A stretch of 64,000 bases of DNA from Pyrinomonadaceae bacterium (GCA_030841085.1 JAVEDP010000001.1:1-64000), one strand, 5' to 3'. Numbered from the stretch's first letter, positions 1 through 9,648 are shown. The notes: generated from the letters alone by a model not told the origin. Made by a program: numbers and translations.

Positions 1-126
1 GCCTATGACCGTATCCTGAAAGTCAGTCGCACCATTGCAGATTTAGAGGGTTCCGACGAAATTCGCTCCGCGCATGTAGCCGAAGCGGTGGGTTATCGGT
101 CACTCGATCGCACTTATTGGACTTGA
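1..126 (+). CDS. C-terminal end of YifB/ComM-type Mg-chelatase-like AAA ATPase (partial)
   Basis: Forty-one codons in frame 1 run from the window edge to a TGA at 124-126. The peptide contains [12 protein letters not shown] and [11 protein letters not shown], which match the C-terminal helical domain of YifB/ComM proteins (Mg_chelatase_C), where the usual text is close to 'R.LKVARTIADL...HLAEAIQYRSLDR'. ComM-type proteins are helicase-like AAA+ ATPases involved in natural transformation and branch migration; the ATPase domain itself lies outside the window. The end of the protein is normal for the family. The following 233 bases (127-359) hold no convincing gene. Confidence 0.75.
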   Translation, partial: AYDRILKVSRTIADLEGSDEIRSAHVAEAVGYRSLDRTYWT

Positions 127-359
127 GGGCGAGCTTAAACAAAAGCGTGGATGCGGCACGGAATTCATTAACTTTTGGGTTGGGCAAGGCAACGACGCGC
201 TCAAAGCGCTGCATCACACCCGCGTTGAGGACAACCAATTATCTCAACGTCCCCGAGGACGCTGAGAAAGAGGTCGTCGCTCCTTTGAAATAAGCGCAAA
301 CGTGATGTGTCGAAGACAAGCGTTACGAAAGATTTCGTCGCTAGCCCGAAAACGAACAC

Positions 360-938
360 GTGACCGCAGCCGAAACCGAGACGCAACCGGAAACTGATTA
401 CGCGCTGGCGCAAAGATCAGCTCAGGGCGACATGGCCGCTTTCGAGCAGCTCTACCAGCGGCATAATCGCCGGGTTTACTCCCTCTGCCTGAGAATGACC
501 AGCAACGTTTCGGAAGCCGAAGACCTGGCACAAGAGGTCTTCATCCAGCTCTTTAGAAAAATTGGAAGCTTTCGTGGTGAGTCGGCCTTTACCACCTGGC
601 TGCATCGTCTGACCGTCAATCAAGTCTTGATGCATTTCCGCAAACGCGGCGTCAAGATGGAACAAACAACGGACGACGGTGAAACGCCAATACAGATCGT
701 CAAAGGCACCGAAAACCCAAATTCGATGCCGGTCGTGGACCGCATAGCGCTCGATAAAGCTATTGCCCAATTGCCTCCCGGCTACCGCACGGTTTTTACC
801 CTTCACGATATTGAAGGACACGAACACGAAGAGATTGCCAGAATGCTGGGTTGCTCGGTTGGGACCTCAAAGTCGCAACTTCATAAGGCAAGAATGAAAT
901 TGCGCGGACTTTTGAGGCAACAGAAGGTCAAGGACTAG
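360..938 (+). CDS. ECF-type RNA polymerase sigma factor
   Basis: A 192-residue sigma-70 family protein of the extracytoplasmic function type. Region 2 spans about residues 15-85 ([20 protein letters not shown], then the -10 recognition stretch [19 protein letters not shown]). Region 4 with its helix-turn-helix is at about 125-185 ([20 protein letters not shown], then [20 protein letters not shown]). The start is GTG; an internal ATG at 432 would remove the conserved beginning of region 2, so GTG is preferred. The next gene, 153 bases downstream, is a zinc-finger anti-sigma factor, and two secreted DUF4097 proteins follow, so this is probably an autoregulated envelope-stress unit. ECF subgroup and inducing signal cannot be told from sequence. 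Confidence 0.93.
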   Translation: MTAAETETQPETDYALAQRSAQGDMAAFEQLYQRHNRRVYSLCLRMTSNVSEAEDLAQEVFIQLFRKIGSFRGESAFTTWLHRLTVNQVLMHFRKRGVKMEQTTDDGETPIQIVKGTENPNSMPVVDRIALDKAIAQLPPGYRTVFTLHDIEGHEHEEIARMLGCSVGTSKSQLHKARMKLRGLLRQQKVKD

Positions 939-1091
939 CTTCCAAGATAGCTTGACTGGTTCATCCCGGGACCGGGAAGTTTGAAAGACAAGATTTTTAC
1001 GCAGTCTCCCCTTGATTGCTTGAAAACCGAACGCCGGTGAAGGCGACTCGCAACCCGCGAGCGCGCGGCAGGTTTTAGAGGTTGAAAGACA

Positions 1092-1796
1092 ATGAACTGC
1101 GAGAAGTGTCAGGACCTAATCAGCGATCTGGTTGATGGGTCGATAAGTCATCAAGATAAAACAACGCTCAGTTCGCATTTAGAAGAGTGTTTGCACTGCG
1201 CTGAGGTGCGCGACGACCTGCAATCGATCGTCGGATTTTGCCGCACTCAGCAAGGTCAGTACGCGGCGCCGCCAAACGAAAAAGCGTTGTGGTTGCGGAT
1301 CCGCAATATGATTGAGGCGGGTGCCAGCGCCGCTGCTCCGGCACCCGCCGCGTCACCTCGAAGTTTTTTGAACAACTGGACGGCGCGTAGCTGGGAACTT
1401 TCTTTTCCGCAACTGGCGGCGATGGCCGCCGCAATAGTCTTGATCGTTTCGCTGTCGACGGCGGTTGGTTTGCGACGCTGGCAGAGTGGTGCGGTCGATC
1501 CAAAGTTTCAGAGCAGCCAAAATAGTTTGAGTGTCGGCGCTGTTGATGTACGGAATCGAATATCGCAGCAGCAGCAATTGATCTCTTATTGGAACCAGCG
1601 CGTTGAGTACAACAAGGCGCGTTGGAATCCGCAGATGCGGGAGACTTTTGATCGTAACCTGGCGGTGATCGATCAAGCCGTGAACGATTCGTTTGATAGT
1701 TTGAGTAAGAATCCGCACGACGAAGTTTCGGAAGAGATGTTGAATACTGCTCTCAACGAAAAGCTTTCGCTGTTGAAGGAGTTTGCGGAACTATAA
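1092..1796 (+). CDS. Zinc-finger (zf-HC2) membrane anti-sigma factor
   Basis: A 234-residue protein that opens with the anti-sigma zinc-finger pattern: MNCEKCQDLISDLVDGSIS, then HLEECLHC around residues 29-36, giving Cys/His ligands in the H-x3-C-x2-C arrangement typical of ZAS anti-sigma factors. One transmembrane helix is visible at about 118-138 (LAAMAAAIVLIVSLSTAVG), so the N-terminus should be cytosolic and bind the sigma factor encoded just upstream. The C-terminal part is a helical domain rich in Gln/Asn of unknown role, presumably outside the membrane. AGAGG lies shortly upstream of the ATG. Likely co-transcribed with the sigma factor and the two DUF4097 genes. Confidence 0.88.
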   Translation: MNCEKCQDLISDLVDGSISHQDKTTLSSHLEECLHCAEVRDDLQSIVGFCRTQQGQYAAPPNEKALWLRIRNMIEAGASAAAPAPAASPRSFLNNWTARSWELSFPQLAAMAAAIVLIVSLSTAVGLRRWQSGAVDPKFQSSQNSLSVGAVDVRNRISQQQQLISYWNQRVEYNKARWNPQMRETFDRNLAVIDQAVNDSFDSLSKNPHDEVSEEMLNTALNEKLSLLKEFAEL

Positions 1797-1875
1797 AGAG
1801 ATCCGGCCCGCGCCGGCATTTAATTCCCCTGTTACTGCTCGGCAGGAATTTGTTACCTTATCGCCCCGAATTGAA

Positions 1876-2655
1876 ATGACTGGAATATTGCCCACTCTAA
1901 CCGAAACTTCCCGCATTACTCTGTTTCGAAAACCCGCGTTGTTCGCATTTGTTTTGGTTTTCACAGCGCTGAGCGTTTCCAGCGTTTTGGCCCAGCAGCA
2001 TCTGTCCAGGCGCTATCCAGTCAGAAGCAATGTTCGCGTTGAACTGAAAAACATTTCGGGCACCATTACAGTTGAATCGTGGAACCGCGACGAAGTCAAA
2101 CTTTCCGCCACCATGGAATCGCCGGCAGCGAACGTGTCTCCGCGCCAGACCGGCGACGGTTTGATCGTCGACGTCATGGCGGACAATCGCGGGCGCAGTG
2201 ACATTGGAGACGTGAACTTCAAACTTCAGGTGCCTGTCAATTCTTCCGTCGATCTGGAAACAAAGCGCGGCCAGATCACCGTCAGCAACATTCGCGGCGG
2301 CTTGGTCCGGGCTCATGTTTCTTCCGAAGGCGACATCGAGTTAAATGGCATCAGCGCGTCGCAGGTTTTTGCGCAGAACCTGATTGGAAACATTTTCTTT
2401 GACGGTGCATTTTCGCGCGGCGGTACTTACCAGTTTCAATCGGGCAAGGGCGAGATAACAATTCGCATTCCTTCCGACTCAGCTTTCAGTCTTGTCGCGG
2501 CCACGCCGACAAAAAGGATTGCATTGGGACCGTTTTGGAATGATGGATTAAAGAGTCTCGGCGATGGACGCAAGTACGTCGGCGACGTTGGTGACGGCCG
2601 TTCGTCGGTACTGGTTACCACGTTCCAGGGCAGTATTACTTTCCTCCGAAAATAG
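1876..2655 (+). CDS. Secreted DUF4097-type (putative adhesin, beta-helix) protein
   Basis: About 259 residues. The open frame extends upstream to a TTG at 1783 overlapping the anti-sigma gene, but the ATG at 1876 is followed by a clear signal peptide (hydrophobic LFAFVLVFTALSVSSVLAQ) and is the better start. The mature part shows the DUF4097 style: short beta-strands with repeated turns such as VELKNISGTITVESW, VDLETKRGQITVSNIRG and VSSEGDIELNGI, expected to form a beta-solenoid. Enzymatic residues are not apparent. It is followed by a second protein of the same type and preceded by an ECF sigma/anti-sigma pair, so it is probably an envelope component under that regulon. Molecular function unknown. 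Confidence 0.75.
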   Translation: MTGILPTLTETSRITLFRKPALFAFVLVFTALSVSSVLAQQHLSRRYPVRSNVRVELKNISGTITVESWNRDEVKLSATMESPAANVSPRQTGDGLIVDVMADNRGRSDIGDVNFKLQVPVNSSVDLETKRGQITVSNIRGGLVRAHVSSEGDIELNGISASQVFAQNLIGNIFFDGAFSRGGTYQFQSGKGEITIRIPSDSAFSLVAATPTKRIALGPFWNDGLKSLGDGRKYVGDVGDGRSSVLVTTFQGSITFLRK

Positions 2656-2751
2656 AAAGCAAACATCTCAGGAGCTGGTGCGGACGCTGCGATCGTTTGA
2701 TCGGGGCGTCGTATTAGTTTTATGCCGGGCCAGTAGTGTTACTATCGCGTC

Positions 2752-3663
2752 ATGATTTTCATTCGTGGTTTCGCTGCAACGATCAAACCAACAATCAAGT
2801 TCATGCTGCTTGTTTTCGCCTGCGCCTTTCTTTTTTCGCCCGACCGCGCGGTGGCCCAAAAGCAAAAAGTCTCAACGCCGGTTGTGCCGCCGGCGCTGGT
2901 GCGAACCACCACGCGGAATGAAACGCGACGGCTGGGCTATGGCGGAACGCTTACCGTAATCGCGGCCCCCGAAGGTTCAATCACCATTGAAGGCTGGTCT
3001 CGAAGCGAGGTCGAAGTACGCGCAGAGATTCAAATGCGCGGCGACACTGAGACCGATCTGGATCGGTTAGCGGCTGTTAACGGGTTCCTGCTCGATGAAG
3101 ATCTGAATCATCTACGCGTGCTGACGACGGGCACTCACGACCGTGCCTTCATGAAGGCGCACGCGAAAAACTTTCCTAAGAAATTGTTCGGATTGCCCTG
3201 GAAAATTGACTATCGCATTCGCGTGCCCATGTCTGTCGACCTGGACATCAATGCCGGACGCGGACCGATAAGTTTGAAAAGCGTTGAAGGAAACGTTCGC
3301 GTGTCTTCACCGCAGAGCGAGACCAACCTGGAGTTTGCGGGCGGCACAGTGTCGACTACGATTGCTGCCGGCAGAGTGACTCTGAAAGTGCTTGGCCGAA
3401 GCTGGCATGGTGTCGGCGCTGATATAAAAGTTGCCGCAGGCGACATCGTGCTCGAACTGCCGCCCGGTTTCAGTGGAGACCTCGACGCTGACATTCTGCG
3501 TGCCGGCGAAATCGAAATCAGCTACGAAGGTTTGGAAGCGCGAGAAGAGCCGGGCATCACGAAACAGCACCTCAAGGCCCGCATGGGTTCAGGCGGTGGC
3601 TTTTTAAGACTTACGGTTGGCGACGGGCGAATCTATATTAAGAAGCAGGAAAGCAAACAGTAA
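2752..3663 (+). CDS. Second secreted DUF4097-type protein
   Basis: 303 residues, with a long N-terminus and signal peptide (FMLLVFACAFLFSP, likely cleaved after AVAQ). Like its neighbour it has beta-solenoid character: GGTLTVIAAPEGSITIEGWS, then VDLDINAGRGPISLKSVEG and RVSSPQSETNLEFAGG. The two proteins are similar in plan and both contain an 'I(T/E)VE(S/G)W.R.EV' segment early in the mature domain, suggesting an old tandem duplication. ATG at 2752 is used; an internal ATG before the hydrophobic core would also leave a signal peptide. The last codons run into a 7-bp tandem repeat locus. No catalytic motif is visible. Confidence 0.75.
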   Translation: MIFIRGFAATIKPTIKFMLLVFACAFLFSPDRAVAQKQKVSTPVVPPALVRTTTRNETRRLGYGGTLTVIAAPEGSITIEGWSRSEVEVRAEIQMRGDTETDLDRLAAVNGFLLDEDLNHLRVLTTGTHDRAFMKAHAKNFPKKLFGLPWKIDYRIRVPMSVDLDINAGRGPISLKSVEGNVRVSSPQSETNLEFAGGTVSTTIAAGRVTLKVLGRSWHGVGADIKVAAGDIVLELPPGFSGDLDADILRAGEIEISYEGLEAREEPGITKQHLKARMGSGGGFLRLTVGDGRIYIKKQESKQ

Positions 3664-3762
3664 ACGGTAAACAGCAAACAGCAAGACCGTATTCAGGACA
3701 CAATCCTGCGCAGCAAGATTCGATTATTCGGCTGTTTACTGTTTGCTGTTTCCTGTTTGCTC
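3658..3762. repeat. Heptamer repeat locus, GTAAACA-type, inverted arms
   Basis: Degenerate 7-bp units (GTAAACG, GTAAACA, GCAAACA) at 3658-3684 face their reverse complement (TGTTTAC, TGTTTGC, TGTTTCC units) at 3730-3762. RNA from either strand could fold into a long hairpin. The left arm includes the stop codon of the DUF4097 gene. A second locus of the same family lies at 27494-27558. Confidence 0.8.
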
Positions 3763-3786
3763 GCGCTATTCTCTCGACTCATTATC

Positions 3787-4353
3787 ATGAGCATAAAATC
3801 AGATAAATGGATCCGGAAAATGGCGGCGGAGTTCGGAATGATCGATCCGTTTGAACCCGGCCAGGTTAAGGAAGTGGACGGCCGCCAAATTGTTTCTTAC
3901 GGCACTTCGAGCTATGGGTACGACATTCGTTGCGCCGATGAATTCAAACTCTTCACCAACATCAACAGCACGATTGTCGATCCGAAGAAATTCGATGAAA
4001 AGAATTTCGTAGATGTTAAAGCCGAGTCTGTGTTGATTCCGCCAAACAGTTTTGCGCTCGCACGCACGGTTGAATACTTTCGCATTCCGAGAAACGTTCT
4101 GACCGTTTGCCTTGGCAAAAGCACCTACGCCAGGTGCGGCATCCTGGTTAACGTCACGCCGTTTGAACCAGAGTGGGAAGGTTACGTGACGCTGGAGTTT
4201 TCCAACACCACGCCGTTGCCTGCCAAGATTTATGCGAACGAGGGAGTAGCGCAGGTCATTTTCTTCGAATCGGACGAAGTCTGCGAAACGTCTTACAAAG
4301 ACCGCGGCGGAAAATACCAGGGCCAGCGCGGGGTGACGCTTCCGAAAATGTAA
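3787..4353 (+). CDS. dcd: dCTP deaminase
   Basis: 188 residues starting [13 protein letters not shown], the standard beginning of bacterial dCTP deaminases; an in-frame ATG at 3757 lies inside the upstream repeat and is rejected. The enzyme deaminates dCTP to dUTP in the cytosol. The family hallmarks are present: [30 protein letters not shown] (substrate and catalytic region), [13 protein letters not shown] with the catalytic Glu, and the C-terminal lid [16 protein letters not shown]. Length equals the Pseudomonas-type enzyme. dut follows 73 bases downstream on the same strand, so the two make dUMP for thymidylate synthesis while keeping dUTP low. Monofunctional deaminase is preferred over the bifunctional Methanocaldococcus type because dut is adjacent. 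Confidence 0.96.
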   Translation: MSIKSDKWIRKMAAEFGMIDPFEPGQVKEVDGRQIVSYGTSSYGYDIRCADEFKLFTNINSTIVDPKKFDEKNFVDVKAESVLIPPNSFALARTVEYFRIPRNVLTVCLGKSTYARCGILVNVTPFEPEWEGYVTLEFSNTTPLPAKIYANEGVAQVIFFESDEVCETSYKDRGGKYQGQRGVTLPKM

Positions 4354-4426
4354 GAAGAAGTAGGGCCAGGAATTCAAAAGATTTTCCATTCATCATTTAC
4401 CATTTCTCATTTTCCATTGAACTGAA

Positions 4427-4873
4427 ATGCAAACTGCTCCAGCCAAAGACGCCGCTACATTAAGTTTCAAAAAATTGGACGAGCGTGCCGTGCTGCCGTC
4501 GCGGGGGAGTTTGTATTCTGCCGGGCTGGACCTTTATTCACTTGAGGACCTGACTATCGCGCCCAAACACCGAATCCTGGCGCGCACAGGTTTGGCGGTT
4601 GCGATTCCGGAGGGTTACTACGGACGCATTGCGCCGCGTTCAGGGTTAGCGTTGCGAACCGGCCTCGACGTTTTGTCCGGAGTGATTGACGCAGATTATC
4701 GCGGCGAGATTGGTTGTCTTCTTTACAACACGGGTGATGAGACGATCAACCTCCCCGCGCAAAGTAAGATCTGCCAGTTGATTATCGAAAAGATAATTAC
4801 ACCTGAGGCAGTGTGGGCCGATGAGATTGATGAAACGGATCGAGGCAGCGGCGGGTTTGGATCGACTGGATAA
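4427..4873 (+). CDS. dut: dUTP diphosphatase (dUTPase)
   Basis: 148 residues, trimeric dUTPase family. All five motifs can be read: motif 1 AGLDLYS, motif 2 GRIAPRSGLALR, motif 3 GVIDADYRGEIG with the catalytic Asp, motif 4 SKICQLII, and the glycine-rich C-terminal motif 5 RGSGGFGSTG. It hydrolyses dUTP to dUMP and pyrophosphate, completing the step begun by dcd upstream. The N-terminal extension (MQTAPAKDAATL) is short and unremarkable. It converges on the RND efflux operon across a 190-base repeat locus. Confidence 0.96.
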   Translation: MQTAPAKDAATLSFKKLDERAVLPSRGSLYSAGLDLYSLEDLTIAPKHRILARTGLAVAIPEGYYGRIAPRSGLALRTGLDVLSGVIDADYRGEIGCLLYNTGDETINLPAQSKICQLIIEKIITPEAVWADEIDETDRGSGGFGSTG

Positions 4874-4889
4874 CCTTCAAATAAGAAAT

Positions 4890-5077
4890 GTTGCCGCGGA
4901 TGAACGCGAATAATCGCGGATATGAAAAGAGACGAAAGATAGCAAAGAGAAAAGAGGAAAGTGAGAAGAGGAAACAGGAAACAGAAAACAGGAAACAGAA
5001 AACAGCCAAGAGCGAAGACCAAATGCAAAATGTTTTCTTATTCAGATCCTCTTCTATCCGCGTTAATCCGCGGCAAC
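4890..5077. repeat. Purine-rich heptamer repeats within an inverted repeat
   Basis: Between convergent dut and the RND pump gene. Outer arms are GTTGCCGCGGATGAACGCG at 4890-4908 and its near complement at 5049-5077 (ATCCGCGTTAATCCGCGGCA). Between them lie degenerate 7-bp units of the GGAAACA/GAAAACA kind (4965-5005), all purine-rich on the plus strand. The right arm overlaps the last codons and stop of the pump gene. It may fold as a hairpin and act as a shared 3' end; that role is inferred. Confidence 0.75.
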
Positions 5078-8000
5078 TCTTTCTTCACGCTTAGGTTCGC
5101 GGCTTAGCATCGCATAGACCGTCGGCGTCACGACCAGCGACAACAGCAACGCAACTGCCAACCCGCCAATCACCGCAATAGCCAACGGCTGCAGAAGTTC
5201 AGCGCCTGACCCAAGCGCCAAAGCCAGCGGCAGCATTCCCAAAATAGCAGCCAGCGAAGTCATCAACACCGGACGAAAGCGTCGCCGGCCGGATCGTAGC
5301 AGCGCCTCACGCAAAGTGTCGCCGGCCGCCAAATGATCCTCCACCGCGTCCAGCATCAGGATGCCATTCTTCGCCACGATGCCTACGACCATGATCATGC
5401 CCATCAATGACACGACGTTGAGCGTTGTTCGCGTAACGAACAAGCCGAGCAACACACCGCCCAACGCCAGCACGGCGCCCGCAACAATCGAGACGGGATG
5501 CGAAAAAGAACGAAACTCAATCAGCAGCGTGATAAAGACGAGCACCACCGCCAGAAAAAGCGCCAGCGCCAGTTCTTTGAAACTTGCCTGCTGTTCCTGA
5601 TAAAGACCACCGTATTCAATAGTCATGCCCGCCGGCAGTTTCACATCTTTTGCCAGCAGGGTTTTAATCTCCGCAATGCCGGTGCCGAGGTCCTGTCCTT
5701 CCAAACGGCCGGTGACAGCTACAGTCTGGCGTAGACCATCGCGGTCAATTTCAGTCTGACCTTTCTCGTATGCAATATCCGACACCTGGTCCAGACGCAG
5801 CATGGTTCCCGAAGCTGAACGCACCTGGAGCGCGCGCAGCTTGTCGAGTGAATTGCGTGATTCAAGCGGAAAGATCACGCGCACTGTAATAAGCCGGTCC
5901 TGTTCGAGAATTGTGGTGCTCGCGTCGCCGGACATCGCGGTGGTGACCGTGTCGGCTACGTCCGTTGCGCTCACGCCAAAGCGCGCGGCGCGCTGGGGAT
6001 CGATGTTGAAGGTAACCGCCGGGCCGCTGACAATCACGCCACTCTTCGTATCCACGACGTATTTTAGTTTTTGAATCGTGGCCTCAACTTCTTCTGCTTT
6101 TTGATGCAACGCAGTAGCGTCTTCACTGAAAAGCTTGATCTCGATCGGCTCAGGCGAACTGGTGAGGTCACCCACCACGTCGGAAAGAATGCCGACAAAT
6201 TCAATTTGCAGTGACGGTTCGGATTCTTCAATTTTACTGCGCAGCTCATTCATAACGTCCGCCGTGGCACGCGCGTGTCCTGGCTTTAGTTTTACAGCAA
6301 AGTCACCACGATTAGGTTCGGTGATGAAAAGGCCCAGCTCCATTCCGGTCCGCCGCGAATAGCTTTCCACCTCCGGAGTCTTCAGCAGCAGTTGCTCGAC
6401 ATTTCCGATCAGCCGATCAGTTTCAGCGAGCGAGGCGCCCGGCGGCGCCCAATAATCGAGCACGAAAGCACTTTCGTCGAACTCCGGAAGAAACTCGGAA
6501 CCCAGAAACCGGTAAATAACGAAGGAGCCAAGTAACACCAACAGCATAACGACAACGACCGCCCAACGATTGTCGAGAGCGTGTTCCAACACCCATTCAT
6601 AACGCCTTCTTACGGCAGTCAGAACGCGCCCGCCTTCGTTCTCATCTTCAACCTCGTAAGCAGTCAATTCCACTTCGCCATGTTCTTGAGGTTCCCCATC
6701 GGGCCCGATCTCTCTAACTCTCGCCTTCACGAAACGCTCCGCTAAAACGGGAGTAAAGAAAAGCGCCAGCACTAACGACGTCAAGAGTGCCACCGCCATC
6801 GTCAGGGCTAGCGAGCGAAAGAAAACGCCAGTCACACCGGTCAGCAAAGTCAGCGGCAGGAAAACCACGACGGGAGTAATTGTCGAGCCAATAATCGGCA
6901 CGGTGATTTCGCTGATCGCGCTTTGCACTGCTGCGCGTCGCGATTGTCCGCGCGCCATGTGGGTGTAGATGTTTTCAACCACCACGATCGCATCGTCGAT
7001 AACTAAGCCAATCGCGGCGGCCACGCCACCCAACGTCATCAAATCAAAGCTGAGACCGGCCAACCACATTGCCAGAAAAGTGATCAGCACGGTCACTGGA
7101 ATTACGAGAATGGCGACAATCGTTGTGCCCCAGTTGCGCAGAAACGCAAAGAGAATAGCGACCGAAAGCAGCAGTCCGATTAAGATCGAGTCGCGCACAG
7201 AACTAATCGACTCGCGCACCAGCAGCGACTGATCGTAGTACGCAGCGAGACGCACGTCTTTTGGCAGTTCGCCGCGCATCGCCGCCAGTTCCGCTTTTAT
7301 TTCATCGACCACGGCCACCGTATTTGCATCCGGTTGGCGGTTGATGTTTACCAGGACCGCCGGTTTGCCGTCGGCCGAAACAATTGTGTACTGCGGTTCA
7401 ACTCCTGAGCCGACCGTTGCGACATCCGCAAGCAGCACCGGCGCATCGTTGACGGTGGCGACGACAATCGAATTCAACTCTTCAGGTTTCTTAGCTTGCC
7501 CGTTAATGAGCGCCAACTCGAGCTGATGGTTCTCTTCAATCAGTCCGGGCGAAGCCAGGATGTTGGAATTCTTTAGCGCCTCGACGACCTGTTGCACCGA
7601 CACGTTATGCGCGGCGAGCCGATCGGGATCCAGCGTTACGTGATACTCGCGCACCTTGCCGCCGGCTACGCCGACGTTGGCGATGCCCGGCAAACGTGCC
7701 AGCCGCGGCTTAACTGTGTAGGTGGCGATGTCGCGCAAACTCGCAAGGTCGCGCTTGTCAGAGGTTAGGCTGTAGCCCGTCACCGGAAACACCGCGAACG
7801 TCAGGCGCTCAACGTTGGTGATTCGGGCGGTGGCCGGGAGCGCAGTCGCGAGTTGCGAAAGCCTCGCCTGGACCAGTTGCAGCGATTGCCTAATGTCAAC
7901 GTGCCAATCGAAGAACAAACTTATTTCCGAGGCGCCGCGTGAAGTTGTCGACTTAATGCGCACGATGCCGGGAATGCCGTTCATCGCTTCTTCAATTGGC

Positions 8001-8194
8001 CGCGTAACCGAAACCAGAGTTTGCGGCGCTGGCACGACGTCGTTCTCAACGATAATGACGATGCGTGGGAAATTGGTTTGAGGAAAAATTGCGACCGGCA
8101 ATTGCCAGGCAGCATAAAGACCGCCAACACACAACAGCGCGATGATTACTAAGACGGCGCGCGATTGACTGGAGACAAGCCGGGCGAGCTTCAT
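5063..8194 (-). CDS. RND efflux pump, inner-membrane permease subunit
   Basis: 1043 residues, the usual size for an AcrB/HAE-type RND protein. The N-terminal helix is followed by a periplasmic porter domain (about 35-335), a block of helices from about 335 (SILIGLLLSVAILFAFL) with GGVAAAIGLVIDDAIVVVEN, the conserved TM4 stretch carrying the proton-relay Asp pair, then a second porter domain and the second helix block ending at KNGILMLDAVE and VLMTSLAAILGMLPLAL. It exports small molecules using the proton gradient together with the adaptor and outer-membrane protein encoded upstream. ATG overlaps the adaptor stop codon (ATGA), implying translational coupling. The last residues (RVAAD) are coded by a repeat arm. 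Substrate (drug versus metal) cannot be decided. Confidence 0.95.
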   Translation of the reverse strand: MKLARLVSSQSRAVLVIIALLCVGGLYAAWQLPVAIFPQTNFPRIVIIVENDVVPAPQTLVSVTRPIEEAMNGIPGIVRIKSTTSRGASEISLFFDWHVDIRQSLQLVQARLSQLATALPATARITNVERLTFAVFPVTGYSLTSDKRDLASLRDIATYTVKPRLARLPGIANVGVAGGKVREYHVTLDPDRLAAHNVSVQQVVEALKNSNILASPGLIEENHQLELALINGQAKKPEELNSIVVATVNDAPVLLADVATVGSGVEPQYTIVSADGKPAVLVNINRQPDANTVAVVDEIKAELAAMRGELPKDVRLAAYYDQSLLVRESISSVRDSILIGLLLSVAILFAFLRNWGTTIVAILVIPVTVLITFLAMWLAGLSFDLMTLGGVAAAIGLVIDDAIVVVENIYTHMARGQSRRAAVQSAISEITVPIIGSTITPVVVFLPLTLLTGVTGVFFRSLALTMAVALLTSLVLALFFTPVLAERFVKARVREIGPDGEPQEHGEVELTAYEVEDENEGGRVLTAVRRRYEWVLEHALDNRWAVVVVMLLVLLGSFVIYRFLGSEFLPEFDESAFVLDYWAPPGASLAETDRLIGNVEQLLLKTPEVESYSRRTGMELGLFITEPNRGDFAVKLKPGHARATADVMNELRSKIEESEPSLQIEFVGILSDVVGDLTSSPEPIEIKLFSEDATALHQKAEEVEATIQKLKYVVDTKSGVIVSGPAVTFNIDPQRAARFGVSATDVADTVTTAMSGDASTTILEQDRLITVRVIFPLESRNSLDKLRALQVRSASGTMLRLDQVSDIAYEKGQTEIDRDGLRQTVAVTGRLEGQDLGTGIAEIKTLLAKDVKLPAGMTIEYGGLYQEQQASFKELALALFLAVVLVFITLLIEFRSFSHPVSIVAGAVLALGGVLLGLFVTRTTLNVVSLMGMIMVVGIVAKNGILMLDAVEDHLAAGDTLREALLRSGRRRFRPVLMTSLAAILGMLPLALALGSGAELLQPLAIAVIGGLAVALLLSLVVTPTVYAMLSREPKREERVAAD

Positions 8195-9636
8195 GGCTCT
8201 TTCTTCTTCTCCTCGGAAGCAGCGCCGCTATCTTCTTCTTTCTTGTCTTCGCTGATTTCCACCTTTGTGCCGTCGGGCAGGGCATAGTTTCCTTCGATCA
8301 CTACAGTTTCGCCCGGCTGCAAGCCGGCAGCTATCTCCACAAACTCCTGCGTGCGTATTCCGACCGTCACTTTTGTTTCATGGGCCACGTTGCTCGTGTC
8401 GACCACCATGACTGTCCCTTCATCAGCATTCGTAGATTCGAGGGTCACAGCAGCGGCGGGCACAACGATCGCGTCGGTTTTAGTTTGCGCTGCAATCGTG
8501 ATTTGCGCCGCACCGTTCGCGCGTAAGGCGCCCTTCCCGTTTCCCAAAGTTACCCAAACTTCCACCGTGCGATTGGTGGGATCGCTGGCGCGGCTGACTA
8601 ACGAAACCTGTCCCGTCATTTGTTCAGCGGCTTGATCGGTAGGCAAGACGGTCGCTGAGTCGCCTACATTCAGGTTCGCAGTCACTGTATCGGAGAAGGG
8701 AGCCTTGACGATGACTTGACTGATATCTGAAATCGTAACCAGCTTTGCGCCGGCGGCGGCAAACTCGCCCTGATACTGAAACTGGTCGGTTACTACGCCG
8801 GAGATGGGCGCGCGAATAGTTGCGTAGCTCAATTGGGCATCGACAGTCGCCAAGTGCTGTTGCGCCTGGGCCGTGCGCGCCTGGGCCAGCGCGCGGTCAT
8901 TGGGATTCAAAGACTTAGTCCGTAAGGTTACGGTCTGCTCTTGCAGGCGCAGCTCGTTTTCGGCTGTGGTCACTTCCAGTTGCGACGCTTCGAGGTCCTT
9001 TTTAGAAATGCCGCCGCGTTCAAATAAAGTCTGGCGGCGCGCATAGGTGGCTCGAGTATTAGCAACTTTCGCACGCGCATCGCGCAGCGCTTTTTCGTCC
9101 TGCGCGTTGGCCTGCGGAATGCTGCCGGTAACAACGCTTCGCTCGTTCGCCTGGGCTTCGCGCAAGGCCGCGACAGCTTCGTTGCGTTGGGCCACCAGGT
9201 CGCGCGACTCGAGCACGGCAATCACTTCGCCGGCACGCACCGGCTTATTTTTCAAAATGGCCATCTGCTTGATCTGGGCGCTGACCTTGGCAGCCACTTC
9301 GGCTTTGTCGCGTGGGAAAATCGTACCCACGGCAGAGACGGCCGCGGAAATTGTTTTGCGTTCGGCCTTAGCAACTTTGACGCTGACGACTACGGCAGTT
9401 TCTGGCTCGGTTGCGGCGGAGTTGCGCCAGCGCCAGACGATGACGAGCAAAGTAAGTAAAGCAACTATCGCTACCGCCGCGACAATGATCAGATTGCGGC
9501 GGCGATTGCGCGCCAAGCGCTCGCTTCGAACGTCCAGCCAGTAATCGGTTTCTACTTCAGTGCGAACCCGTTCGCCGGCCGGAAGATCATTCAGCGGATC
9601 GCGATCAGTTGCGTCGTTTATTCTTGAATCGTCCAT
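8191..9636 (-). CDS. RND periplasmic adaptor (membrane fusion protein, HlyD/AcrA type)
   Basis: 481 residues. A cytosolic N-terminus is followed by one transmembrane anchor at about 49-68 (LIIVAAVAIVALLTLLVIVW), then a barrel-sandwich domain (EVAAKVSAQIKQMAILKNKP, VRAGEVIAVLESRDLVAQ), a long alpha-hairpin (about 135-245, Gln/Ala/Arg rich coiled coil), the returning lipoyl half (LSYATIRAPISGVVTDQFQY) and C-terminal beta-barrel and membrane-proximal domains. It links the permease to the outer-membrane channel. The C-terminal tail is charged (EDKKEEDSGAASEEKKKEP) and seems lineage-specific. It lies 12 bases after the TolC-like gene and overlaps the permease gene by four bases, so all three form one operon. 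Confidence 0.94.
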   Translation of the reverse strand: MDDSRINDATDRDPLNDLPAGERVRTEVETDYWLDVRSERLARNRRRNLIIVAAVAIVALLTLLVIVWRWRNSAATEPETAVVVSVKVAKAERKTISAAVSAVGTIFPRDKAEVAAKVSAQIKQMAILKNKPVRAGEVIAVLESRDLVAQRNEAVAALREAQANERSVVTGSIPQANAQDEKALRDARAKVANTRATYARRQTLFERGGISKKDLEASQLEVTTAENELRLQEQTVTLRTKSLNPNDRALAQARTAQAQQHLATVDAQLSYATIRAPISGVVTDQFQYQGEFAAAGAKLVTISDISQVIVKAPFSDTVTANLNVGDSATVLPTDQAAEQMTGQVSLVSRASDPTNRTVEVWVTLGNGKGALRANGAAQITIAAQTKTDAIVVPAAAVTLESTNADEGTVMVVDTSNVAHETKVTVGIRTQEFVEIAAGLQPGETVVIEGNYALPDGTKVEISEDKKEEDSGAASEEKKKEP

Positions 9637-9648
9637 CGTATTTCCAAT

